A stretch of DNA of 64,000 bases from Dermacentor variabilis (taxonomy: Eukaryota; Arthropoda; Arachnida; Ixodida; Ixodidae): NCBI RefSeq assembly GCF_050947875.1, contig NC_134574.1, positions 107,996,469 to 108,060,468 on the forward strand, written 5' to 3'. A program made the position numbers and the translations under genes. Shown piece by piece: positions 11,101 to 20,910 of this stretch. Numbering within the stretch: position 1 is the stretch's first letter; every line of letters starts with the position of its first letter. A model generated the notes under the pieces. That model worked only from the letters and a program-made list of their open reading frames with translations, did no database searches and had not been told where the DNA came from.

Positions 11101-11640
11101 TTCATTTAAAAAAAGTTATCACTCCGCGCGTTGCGTCCATGCTTCGCGACGCGTCAACAGCGTTCGCTCGCGCGAGCACGCACGTGAGGCTCGTCGCGAC
11201 CGCTTGCAAGTAAAAAACACGAAAAGAACAACAAAAATAAGAATGACCCAAACCGGGTATTAGCAGCCGTACACCACAGTGTGTTTGTTTCTAAGCATTG
11301 TTTCATTCAATGCTGAGCCTATCTAAATAAAAAAAGAAAACGGTTGCGCACAATTGCGGTCCGTAAACATCGAACTACATCCAAGTGCGAATGAAGCCAC
11401 TGCAAGAAGTCTCTTCCCTCCATAGCCTTGACTGCTATGTATGGAATGGGTACAGATGCTACGAAGGACGCGGGTTCCTGCGTTCTTCTCTAAGCGAGCA
11501 GTGCTACGCAAGAGCAGATAAATACTCAAGAATATGTTCGCTCTTCGTTCACAGCGCATGATTTGGGCTCATGGCTGCGAGGTCTTCAGTACGAATCGCG
11601 TTTATGACAATTTTTTTTTTTTGCAATAGTGCTGCATTTC
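11101..11640. other. Intron sequence without recognised element
   Basis: Between two copies of the AACGCGATAGCG family. Short A/T runs only; no supported frame or repeat. Confidence 0.35.
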
Positions 11641-12215
11641 AACGCGATAGCGTTAAGGGCCCCGTATCACCGAAAATGGTGTATCGACGTTCGCGGAGTT
11701 ACCCGTGAGTGAAAATGTCTGCATATATTTAGGTATATGTATATGCCACGCCTTGCTGTTTGACATGCGGTATATGCGGGTATCAATTTCACACCATTCT
11801 ATCACTAAAGTTGCCCATACTCTCTCTTCCATTCTTCACAAATTTATTCCTCCGCATTTTGAGAATGACAGTCGACAAACAAATGTCGTGAAAGAAAGCA
11901 CCGACAGTGCATGCCTTGTATGTTAAATATTCTCAGACACAAATATTAATAGTGCAAAGGAATAACATAAACGTCAAAATGATTTTTCTTGCGTGCCTGT
12001 GCGGAATCTCTGGAATTGGCCCACGCAAGAGGCAGCGTTTCTTCCAGAAAGCTCGCCTTCTTGCGTAGCGTTCGCGGCCAGCGTTTAAACGTTACGGTTA
12101 CATCAGCTGCACTTGCTGGGAAGCGTGAAAAGCAGTCAGGAATCTTTGAACGCCATCATGTTCCACTCTTAAAGGCGAAGCTTAGGTTTCCTCCAAGTTT
12201 TTATATTATTTTCCC
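11641..12215 (+). repeat. AACGCGATAGCG-family repeat, both ends present
   Basis: Starts AACGCGATAGCGTTAAGG and CCCCGTATC at 11641 and ends with gttccactcttaaaggcgaagctta near 12160-12186, then a T-rich stretch. The body between 12060 and 12150 (gcgttcgcggccagcg, gggaagcgtgaaaagcagtc) matches the copies near 2200 and 13850; the middle (11700-11985) does not, so this copy has a different interior. Confidence 0.6.
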
Positions 12216-12940
12216 CATTTGGCTTCCGCAGTGCATGCATGTGCTTTTATCCTTTGCTGCACCACCACGTCTGACCCGGAGGGTTCTTGCTAAGTTGAGC
12301 TACGCACTAGAGAGGGACGAGGTACTGGGAGGAAAATGCCGCCTTAGCGGCCACAGACTGACGTATAACAGTACTTTGTTAATGCGAATCCATTTTATTC
12401 TACATTATCCATTAGCAAGTTATCCTGAAGTTCGTGCTCATTGCTGGGCCGTCGTCAACGACTCTGGCACTTGCGGTATAGTGACACTGGCAAAATGGCG
12501 AGAGCGCCAAATCCGGAATGGGAAGCATCAAACCTTGCTATGTCCGCCCGAGTGGCCCGGCCGCCAATCACTGACGGACTCAAAACTCCCGCTTCGCCAT
12601 TACGGACAGTGTATCGGCCGCTGCGCCGTCTTCCACGGTAGGAGGCAAACACACAATTTGAGCAGCAACGCGCTCAACATTCCCCAGCAAAAATTCTACA
12701 CATGTGTGTTTCTTTGAGGACTTTTGGGTAGGGCACATTTCGATAAAGACGGCCGATCGTCCTGACTTTGATGTTGGCTGAACAACCACACTTTCAGCTC
12801 TCGTAGACACTAGCGTCAATGGCCGCTCAATTAACTTGGGTAGGAAGCGATGGCATGCTTTAAAAACAGGGATATTGCTCCGGTCGGGAGACGGCGTTGT
12901 AGCTAAGCTCTACAGGTTTATAAAACTGGCGACTTCATAC
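12216..12940. other. Intron sequence without recognised element
   Basis: Lies just downstream of exon 6. No mobile-element motif; the open plus frame continuing from the repeat is fortuitous. Confidence 0.35.
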
Positions 12941-13174
12941 CATGTCCAGCGGCACAAGGTTCGCTGCCGTGCATTGCTGGTAGAGAGGGGTGCCAGTAAG
13001 GGCGGTGTGCTGGGCCGTCTCAAATGTGTACATCAAGGCACCCATCTCAAGCGAGAGGCCCACCACGACGTCCTTGTTGCCGTAGATGCTGTCACTCGCC
13101 TCATTCACCAGCTCCATGTGCCGGTCCTGCGAGTGTTGCGTCGGTTGCACACTTTCGTCTTCAGATTGCACGTA
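12941..13174 (-). CDS. Exon 6 of the host gene
   Basis: Ends at a GTATGA donor (12940-12939) after ...NLVPLDM. Two acceptors keep the frame: attctcag before 13174 (78 codons, better pyrimidine tract) or cactcgcag before 13126 (62 codons, opening DRHMELVNEASD). The core contains GLSLEMGALMYTF and a YQQC segment, motifs I associate with the C-terminal third of the tick family. Phase 0 at both ends, joining exon 5 upstream and exon 7 downstream across introns of 11.9 and 7.8 kb. One Cys, no catalytic signature recognised. Confidence 0.75.
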
Positions 13175-13330
13175 CTGAGAATTGTGATGATCGCTGTGAA
13201 ACTCTAAAAATGGAAGTGCTTTTTACATGCCGTGTCGGCAAAACTGTCTAACTTTGTCTCACGTTTTCATACATGCTTGGGAAAAGGTGTTTTTGCGATG
13301 TCTGATAAAGAACTATGAAGAAATAATAAC

Positions 13331-13945
13331 GCGATAGCGTTAAGGTCCCCGTATCGCAAGGTATCCGACGTCGGCGCCTCGCGGCAGGCGTCCAGCGTCG
13401 GACATCGTTTCAGCAAAAATGAATTTGAACCGCGCAATCCCAAACACGCAGGCCCTCCACGCGGAGCAAGGAAGTCACGAAACTAAATCAATTTTCAAGG
13501 TAAAATACGTAAAAAAATTGTAAAATACGACTTACACGCAGCCTACGGACGTGATATAGCGTCGGATTCTAATCTGAATATGCGAGAAAACAAAATTCTA
13601 TTACGTGAAAACTAAGAAAAGCCACGAACCCCTTTTCCAGTGTTTCTACTATTCATAGAACGGCCATGGCATCCCAGATTTGCGCCCGCAAATCTCAATG
13701 ACCATAAAGCGGCGCGCCCGGTTCCCTGCAACACATCCATATGGCGCTGGCCTCCGCCGCATAGCGGCTCACGAAAGAGTCCGCTCTTCTACAGGAAAGC
13801 TCGTCTTCGTGAATAGCGCTGGCCCCCAGAGTTTTCCGGCAGGCATTAAGCTTACACAAGCTGCAGTTGCCGGGAAGCCGGCAAAGTAGTCATTGGTCTT
13901 TGAATGCGATCGCGTTCCACTCCTAAAGGCGAAGCTTACGTGCCC
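13331..13945 (+). repeat. AACGCGATAGCG-family repeat, most complete copy
   Basis: Starts AACGCGATAGCGTTAAGG and ends GCGTTCCACTCCTAAAGG followed by cgaagctta. About 615 bp, non-coding, without a tRNA-like module. It serves as the reference for the fragments at 1.74-2.66, 11.64-12.22, 25.53-25.87 and 47.70-48.07 kb. How it moves is unknown; no terminal inverted repeat or clear target duplication was found. Confidence 0.65.
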
Positions 13946-13994
13946 TGCATTTTTTTTCTTTCAGATCTGCATAGCGTCACATTTTATGCATTAG

Positions 13995-14480
13995 ATAATA
14001 CAGAGCTTTAGAATTGGGGACCTAAGAGTCTGGGTTCCCAAGCCACGTTGAGTAGGCTGCTCTTGGGTTCAGAGTAGCAGCAGTTCGAAAATGAGGTCAA
14101 CCGCAGACTGCGTTGCGGACTACGCAGTGGGAAAAATAAAATAGTGCCTGAAAGCAATACGGAAGAAAAGATTTTCTGACTAGTGAAAACGAGCAGAATG
14201 TATTTTTGAGCAAAAAGGGCACACAGTAAAGTGTAATAAACCTAACTACTGTGGTATTAGTTCTACGAATTAAGTATGGTTTTGTAAGCCAAGCAAAGCC
14301 GCAAGGGTGACCCAAGATGGCTTAGGCACTCACGCCATTTTTTTTTCATTTCTGGGTCCTGGTCAACGCGCGCGCAAGAACGCGAAACTGCCTTAGGTTG
14401 TGCGCATGCGCACTTGGGGCCCGCAATTTACTGGGTCCCCAAGCCGCTTGAATCCCCAATTCTAGAACTCTCTAATCAAG
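13995..14480. mobile_element. Candidate inverted-repeat element
   Basis: Left end agagctttagaattgggga (about 14001-14019) and right end tccccaattctagaactct (about 14454-14472) are inverted copies with few differences, about 470 bp apart. Further short inverted matches (ggttcccaagcc / ggggcttgg-like) continue inward. No coding sequence. Superfamily and target duplication not established. Confidence 0.45.
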
Positions 14481-15170
14481 GCGGAATCCCGTTTGACATC
14501 AACAAACTGACGAGCCTCTGCTGTGTACGGCTGTGGTGTAGCTAGAACTATATTTCGAGGGGGGCGGGGGGGCGCACCGATTTGTCCGGGCACGGGAAGG
14601 GGGAACAAGGTTGAGGGCGCTGGAAAGACTGCACACTAACACAAAAAACTTTTTTTTTGGTGGGGAAGGGGTAGGTATACGGTGGGCCATTTATTGGCTA
14701 CGCCACTCGTCTTAATGGCAATACCGAATGCAGGGTTCTTATTGTGACATATACGGTCGGTCTACACGTCTACATTCCCGGGAACCCAGGTCACGTTTCC
14801 TGTAAAGGCAAAAAGTGCAAGACATTGCGCATGTTGGCTACCGAAGAACCAACTAGCCTAATTAGGACTGCCTTTGGCAGGCCCGGTTGAATTTAGCTGA
14901 CAAAGTAAGCCAAGTAATTGAAGATTTCTCAACAAAAACAAATATTGTTTTCTTCTTGTGTCGCGATATCTGTGTGTGTTTTGCGCAATAATGTAGTCGG
15001 AGGTCCCCAGTAAGTAAATAATTGAGTCAGGAACGATGTTTATCTTCGTAAGCGTCTTGTTTTGTGTGCCTGTCATTTGTAGCTTGACAAAAAAAAAAAC
15101 ACGTCCATATATTCAGCACAATTTATCGTTCACTGTATGATGATGTCCCGGCAATTGTGTGAATTTTTAT
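14481..15170. other. Intron sequence with G-rich stretch
   Basis: Contains a G-rich block (14555-14600) and a T/G-rich block (14650-14680) but no gene or element I can name. Its last four bases, TTAT, are the left target-site copy of the gypsy element that follows. Confidence 0.4.
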
Positions 15171-15351
15171 TGTTGCGCGAAGGACGAGTCAGTAAGAAGA
15201 GCCACTATTTACAGCTTATATATACAACAGCGGTTGCAGCGCTGACCGGTTAGTTTTACAGCGCCAGCCCAGTTCGTTCTTTCTCCTCTTGTCTCGAGTC
15301 ATGGCGCCCACACGCCTCGTTCAAACAATCAAATACCACACGCATGTAGTA
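15171..15351 (-). repeat. 3' LTR of the degenerate gypsy element
   Basis: About 181 bp; shares long matches with 20723-20906 (tatacaacagcggttgcagcgctgac region and ctcgagt/ctcgagc region). On the minus strand it begins TACT and ends AACA, and is preceded by a purine/GC-rich CCGCCGGGGAAT that could be the polypurine tract. Confidence 0.75.
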
Positions 15352-15387
15352 TAATTCCCCGGCGGCAGAAGCGACGGCCCGGAGCGT

Positions 15388-17245
15388 TTAAATGTCATCA
15401 CTGGGAGGGTCACACTGCTTCAGTCGTGTAACGTGCACGATATCACTGGACCGGGAAGCAGATGGGGCGTCAGGGGCGACCTCGTAGGTAATGGGAGTCA
15501 CGGTACGAAGCACTCGGTGTGGGCTTGTGTAACGAGACAGCAGTTTTTCTGACAGGCCGACCTGACGCGATGAGGGCCATAGAAGCACCAAAGAACCAGG
15601 CGAGAAGTGCACGTCTATGTGTCCCCGGTCGTACAAACGCCTATGACTCCCTTGGGATTTCAGAAGGCGGTCGCGGGCAATTCCTGTTGCGTGGGCACAG
15701 CGAGCGATGGCCTCAAGTGCATGTTCACTAGTCGGGGCCGCGTGAACAGGTAGGGTTGTGTCGAGGGACAGTGCTGGTTCCCGGCCGAACAGAAGAAAAA
15801 ATAGGGAATAACCGGCTGTGTCCTGGCGCGAGGAATTATAAGGAAATTTGACAAACGGTAGAGCGAGGTCCCAGTCACTGTGATCTGAAGAGACATATTT
15901 CGCGAGGATGTATGTGGGAGTGCGATTCAGACGCTCCGTGAGGCCATTTGTTTGCGGATGGTATGACGTGGATATCTTGTGCCTGGTGGCACAGGACAGC
16001 AGGTGGCCCGCGGTAACTTTTGATAGGAATGTCCGGCTGCGGTCTGTGAGAAGTTGTCGAGATGTAAGAAAATCACGTCGCGCAGAACAAAATTGGCGAC
16101 ATCTGTGGCGCAGCTCGTAGGAAACGCTCGGGTGAGGGCGTAGCGCGTAGCGTAATCCGTCACCACAGCGATCCACCTGTTCCTAGAGGTAGAAAGAGGA
16201 AAAGGCTAAGTAAGTCCAAACCAACCCGAAAGAGTGGTTCCGCGGGAATGTCGAGTGGTAGAAGGTACCCAGCAGGGAGCGTCGATTGTGTCTTGCGTCG
16301 CTGGCATTTCTCACACGCAGCTACGTATCTTCGAACGGTGCGAGCAAGGCCAGGCAAAAAAAAAAGCGTTGGCGGATTCCGTCGTAGGTACGTGACACAC
16401 CTAGGTGTCCGGCAGTGGGGTGGTCCTGAAGTTCGTGGACAGCAGCCGAGCGAAGGCGTTTAGGGATCACAAGGAGCAATGCAGGACCGTCGGTGTGAAC
16501 GTTGGGGCGGTAGAGTACGCCATCTTGAAGTCTGAATAAGCGAAGGTAACTGTCGGCAAGTGACGATTCAAGGCGGTCAATGATGATACGCAAAAACGGG
16601 TCACGGCGGTGCTCGTTGACCACATGGAGCAGTGGGAAAGCAGAGAGTACACAGGCGTCCGTGTAAGTATCAGTCGTAGAGGTCGAGTCATCGACTGGGT
16701 AGCGAGAGAGGCAATCCGCGTCCTGGTGTTGGCGTCCCGACTTGTAAGTCACTGTGTAGGGATATTCTGGTAGTCGGAGGGCCTAACGACCGAGTCGGCC
16801 AGTAGGATCCTTGAGCGACGAAAGCCAACAGAGCGCACCATGGTCTGTGATTACTGAGAAGGGCTTGCCAATATATATAGTTGCGGAACTTCGAAAGAGC
16901 ACAGACGAGAGCAAGGCATTCGCGTTCGGTGATCGAATAGTTGCGCTCTGCATTTGTCCGGAGACGGCTAGCGTAGGCTATAACGCGGTCGTGTCCGTGT
17001 TGGTGTTGCGATAATACGGCGCTGATCCCATAACCCCTGGCATCGGTTCGGACGCCTGTAGGTTCGGACGGGTCAAAGTGGGCCAAGACAGGCGGATTGG
17101 CGTGAATCGTGATAAGGCGTGAAAATGCGGCCACTTGAGGGGAAGCACACGCAAAAGGCACGTCTTTGTTGAGAAATCCAGTGAGTGCACAAGCGATTGC
17201 TGCGAGATATTTCACGAACCGCCGGAAATAAGAACAGAGCCACAC
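15388..17245 (-). pseudogene. gypsy pol remnant: RNase H and integrase
   Basis: 17245-16688 carries gypsy RNase H features ([36 protein letters not shown]). 16752-16160 has the integrase zinc-binding end (ACEKCQRRKT; HPTAGHLGV). 16176-15388 ends the integrase with [15 protein letters not shown], which holds the catalytic Glu, and a C-terminal HVTRLKQ motif. Several frameshifts separate these parts; none could be translated as one polyprotein. The RNase H first Asp context (RTDARG in place of the usual TDAS) is altered. Confidence 0.8.
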
Positions 17246-17439
17246 AAAACTCTAGATGTCTTTGACAGGCTGAGGTACAGGAAAAGCCGTTACTGCTCGA
17301 ACCTTCTCCGGGTAGGGTTGTACTCCGGAAGCATCGACAAGATGGCCTAGCACTGTAATCTGTCGGCGTCCAAGTGGCACTTCGAGGAGTTCAATTTGCG
17401 CCAATTCTTGCGGAAGACGTCAACGACAGCTGCGACGCG

Positions 17440-17849
17440 CTATCCTTGAGTAGCAGAGAACACAAGGACGTCATCGAGGTAACAAAGGAAAGTTGACCAT
17501 TTGAATATTTGAAGCAGAGAGTCAATCATCCTTTCGAACGTGGCAGGGGCATTGGGTAAACCGAACGGCATAACCTTGAATTGGTAGAGGCCATCTGGAG
17601 CGGCGAAAGCGGTCTTTTCTTGGTCTCGGTCATCGACGGAAATCTGCCAATAACCAGATCGAAGGTCGATGGACGAAAAGTATTTGGCACCGTGAAGCCA
17701 ATCAAGAGGGTCGTCGATTCGTGGTAAAGGGTAAACATCCTTTTTAGTAATTCCGTTTAGGTGGCTGCAATCAACGCAGAAACGCCACGTTCCATCTTTC
17801 TTTTTGACGAGCACGACCGTCGACGCCCAAGGGCGCGACGAGGGCTTAA
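17440..17849 (-). pseudogene. gypsy reverse transcriptase remnant, 3' part
   Basis: Reads [56 protein letters not shown] and YLDDVLVF (catalytic YLDD codons at 17470-17481). The frame stops soon after YLDD. Upstream it runs into the palindromic element at its TTAA. The RT fingers continue on the far side, at 18579 and above, so this domain was cut by that insertion rather than by deletion. Confidence 0.85.
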
Positions 17850-18574
17850 GAGGAAGCTTTAGCTCGGGTGCTCCTATCTAAATACATGTAAAAGGAGAAT
17901 TCGTTTTTCTCGGCAACCACTGCACCAAATTTGACGAGGTTTGTTGCATTTAAAAGAAAGACTTAAAATCTAGTGACTGTTGGTTTCGAATTTTCGAGTT
18001 AGGTCGTGAATATCTTATTAAAAATTGGCAAAAATCGAAAATTTTCAGAAAACGAAACTATCACGTTTACACCTCTGTAACTCGACAACAAAAAATGATA
18101 ATACAATTCAGTGAATTCTATCCAATAGTACATCTAAAGCGGACAAATATGATATGTTACTCATGAATATAGAAAATTTTAGCAATAGGGAAATGCAACT
18201 TTTGCAGAACCCTTGTAACAAACGTAATAAAATCACGTAAGATGTAAAATGACACATCAAATTTGTCCGCTTTGAATTATCTAATGGATGGCGTTTACAG
18301 AACCGCGACGTCAGTTTTTTTATGCAGAGCTATGAATTTGTAAACTTCCTGCTTCTATTTTTTTCAGACGGTCAAATATTTGAAAATCTTTTTAAGAAAC
18401 TTCAAGCCCTAAATCAAAATTTCGCTTCCAACAGTCACTAGAATTTAACTTTCTTTTTCAAATGCAACAAATTTCATTAAAATCGGTCCAGGGGTTATCT
18501 CACAAAAACGTTTTTGCGTTTTACATGCATTTGAATAGACCGCGTCGGAGTTGGGCCCGAGCTAAAGCTTCCTC
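17850..18574. mobile_element. 725-bp palindromic TTAA element (foldback MITE)
   Basis: Terminal 19-base inverted repeat GAGGAAGCTTTAGCTCGGG / CCCGAGCTAAAGCTTCCTC, flanked by TTAA at 17846-17849 and 18575-18578. The match continues inward along almost the whole element: tttgttgcattt...ctagtgactgttgg (left, near 17940-17980) is mirrored near 18430-18470, and aaagcggacaaat (18136) is mirrored at 18268. The centre lies near 18212. TTAA duplication is the hallmark of piggyBac-type insertion. No coding sequence, so it would need a transposase in trans. The two host codons around the TTAA become contiguous and in frame if one TTAA plus the element is removed. Confidence 0.85.
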
Positions 18575-18578
18575 TTAA

Positions 18579-19489
18579 CAATGCCTCTGGCGAGCATTTT
18601 GTTTACATCCTGCTGAATAACTTGCCTCTCTGCCATGGACGCGCGATACCGTTGGCCATGAATGCAACAATATCACCAGTGTTCCGATGCTTAACAAGGG
18701 ACGTCTGACCAAGTGGTCGCTTGTCAGTGTCAAATATGTCGCGGTAGGAAATCAAAAGGCGATATAGGACGGCTGCTTGGTCAGGTGCGAGGTCCGGAGC
18801 GACCATGGGACGTAATGGGCCGTCGAGGTTCAAGGCATCCTGTGGGTAACCAGGAGCATTTGGAGGCGCGTCGTGGCGTGACGTGGTCAGTGACGTGGTC
18901 ATCTGTTATTGACCGGGGCGTGGCCACCGCTATGCCTTCAGGTAACACTTGCTTCGTCCAGCCAAAATTGATAACGGGGAGGCACATCCGATCAGCGGCA
19001 AGTGTTACGACGGAGTGTGTCACAAAGATGTCGCGCGCCAGGAGGACATCACGAACAGGTGCGACGACATAGTCGCCATCAGCCAGTTTCCATTGAGGCC
19101 AATTCAACGAAGGTTAGGGCTTTTCGAGGTAAGCGCATAAACGCTGTAGTGCAGGGGGTGTTCAGTTGTTCGGGACGAACGTCTGAAAGAAGAGAAAGCT
19201 CGAGGCACGGCGTACCGGTCGAACGGTCGATGAGGGCAGAATGCAACGTCCGAAAATCGAGCCCGAAGATTAGGTCATGAGGGAAACTGGTCAGCACAGT
19301 GAACAGGACTGGAAATTGGCGGCCAGCAATTCCTATTTGAGAAGCGCACATACCCCTTACCGCAACAGTGGCGCCATTAGCGACACATACGGATCGAGTG
19401 ATGGCAGGCGTAAGATCTTTTTTGAGGCGGCGACATAGGTTAGCGATCATTATGGACACTTCTCCTCCAGTATCAATTAATGCCGTCAA
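18579..19489 (-). pseudogene. gypsy protease and N-terminal RT remnant
   Basis: 19489-19079 contains the aspartic protease active site (ALIDTGGEVSIM) and a downstream LIFGLDF motif. 18902-18603 reads the protease-RT linker (DQAAVLYRLLISYRDIFD, RPLGQTSLVKH) that precedes the RT fingers. Frames shift between and within these parts. The start of the RT proper, a MLARGIV segment, abuts the palindromic insertion. Confidence 0.75.
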
Positions 19490-19659
19490 TGGAACACCAT
19501 CTAATCTACGTCTACTTCAACTAGGTTCGTGTTGCTGAGGAGCGTCAACGGAGCATTTGGACAGGACGAACGGGATGCATACAACCTACAAGAGCTGCAC
19601 GGCCTAGTTTTCCGCCCGTTCGTTTGGCGAGGAAAAGAGGCGAGCCCAGGGTGACGCGG

Positions 19660-20659
19660 AGCGACGGCGCTCAGTCGACGGCGATCGCATGGAGGAGCGG
19701 CTGTAAGTGGTATCGGAAGTAGGCTACAGACGGTGAGGTGAATAACGGCGAGTGTCGGTTATGGGCGAGGAGCAGGAAATGAACTCCAGTATGGCGGCAT
19801 CCAGGTGGTGCGGCAGTGGCGGGATACTTGACCAAAGCGGTGGCAGCGGTAGCAAATCGTTCGTCGTCTGGAGTTCGCCACTCAGGAGGATTGCATAGAA
19901 ATAGACAATCTAATAGACAATAGGCGGCTTGGTCAAAGGTACCGTCAATGGGTCGTGGATGAAGGCGGGCCGGACTCGCGGCTTGAATCTCACGGCGAAC
20001 GATACGTGTGACGTTCACTTGAAATGGTTGTGTGGCGGTAAAAGCGGAGCATGAGGACGTGGCATGGGTGTTTGGGAGCCGGGACAACTGTGGGACGCCG
20101 CGATGGCTTTCGGCTACCTCGAAGCGGCGGCATTCTTTGACGATGGCGTCGACGGTAGGAACGTTGTTATAGACGAGCGAATTAAAGGCGTCGTCCACGA
20201 TGCCTTTTTGGATATGGCTCACATTGTCACCCTCGGTCATGTGCTCGTCGACTTTACGGCAAAACGCGAGCACTTCCTTTATGTAGGAGACCTACGATTC
20301 GGTCGACGACTGGACACGGATGGAAAGCTCTCTTCGCGCAGCCTGTTGGCGATCTGACGGGTTACCAAATAGGTCGCGAAGCCGTTCTTTGAAAATGTCC
20401 CAGCTGCAAAGGTCGATCTCATGGGTGCGAAACCAGACACGCGGTGTCTCGTCCAGATAAACGATCACATTGGCAAGCATGTAGTAGGGTCCCAGTGGTG
20501 GTTTTGGTTAACACGCTTATACAAGCTGAGCCATTCGTCGACGTCAACGTCATTTTGGGCGGAGAATGTTCCAGCATCACGGAGACTAGGAACCGCAACG
20601 TACGTTGTGGTAGGCGCCGCAGGTGTAGGTGGCGAAGGGATGGTTCAATCGGAAGCCAT
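19660..20659 (-). pseudogene. gypsy gag remnant with altered zinc knuckle
   Basis: Starts at an ATG at 20659-20657 but meets a TGA five codons in. Capsid-like motifs follow (VDEWLSLYKRV and VWFRTHE near 20560-20425, LRDLFGNPSDRQQAARREL, then DNVSHIQKGIVDDAF). A zinc-knuckle-like segment at 19852-19811 reads CYRCHRFGQVSRHC: relative to CX2CX4HX4C the His is Gln. At least one frameshift lies near 20280. Such CCHC knuckles bind the element's RNA. Confidence 0.7.
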
Positions 20660-20722
20660 GGCTGAGAAGCTGATGGCGCGGTTGCTTCGAGGCTCCGTTG
20701 CGAGGACTAAGCTCCGCCACTT

Positions 20723-20906
20723 TGTTACGCGAAGTACGCGTCAGTATGAAGAGCAACTATTTACAGGTTATATTTACAACAGCGGTTGCAGCGCTGACTG
20801 GATAGATTCACAGCGCGAGCGCAGTTCGTTCTTCCTCCTGTTTTCTCGAGCGATGGCGCCCACCTGCCTCGTTGAAACAATCAAATACCATACCCGTGAA
20901 GCAGTA
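20723..20906 (-). repeat. 5' LTR of the degenerate gypsy element
   Basis: About 184 bp, paired with 15171-15351; same TACT...AACA ends on the minus strand. Followed outward by the TTAT target-site copy. Confidence 0.75.
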
Positions 20907-20910
20907 TTAT

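Larger units (their letters stand above)
15171..20906 (-). mobile_element. Degenerate Ty3/gypsy LTR retrotransposon with both LTRs
   Basis: Two related direct repeats, 15171-15351 and 20723-20906, bound gag and pol remnants in the order gag, protease, RT, RNase H, integrase on the minus strand. TTAT occurs at 15167-15170 and 20907-20910 as a 4-bp target duplication. Just inside the 5' LTR (lower coordinate side of 20723) the minus strand reads AAGTGGCGGAGC, a plausible primer-binding site starting TGG. The LTRs differ at many positions and the frames are broken, so it is an old insertion. It later received the palindromic element at 17850-18574. Confidence 0.85.
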
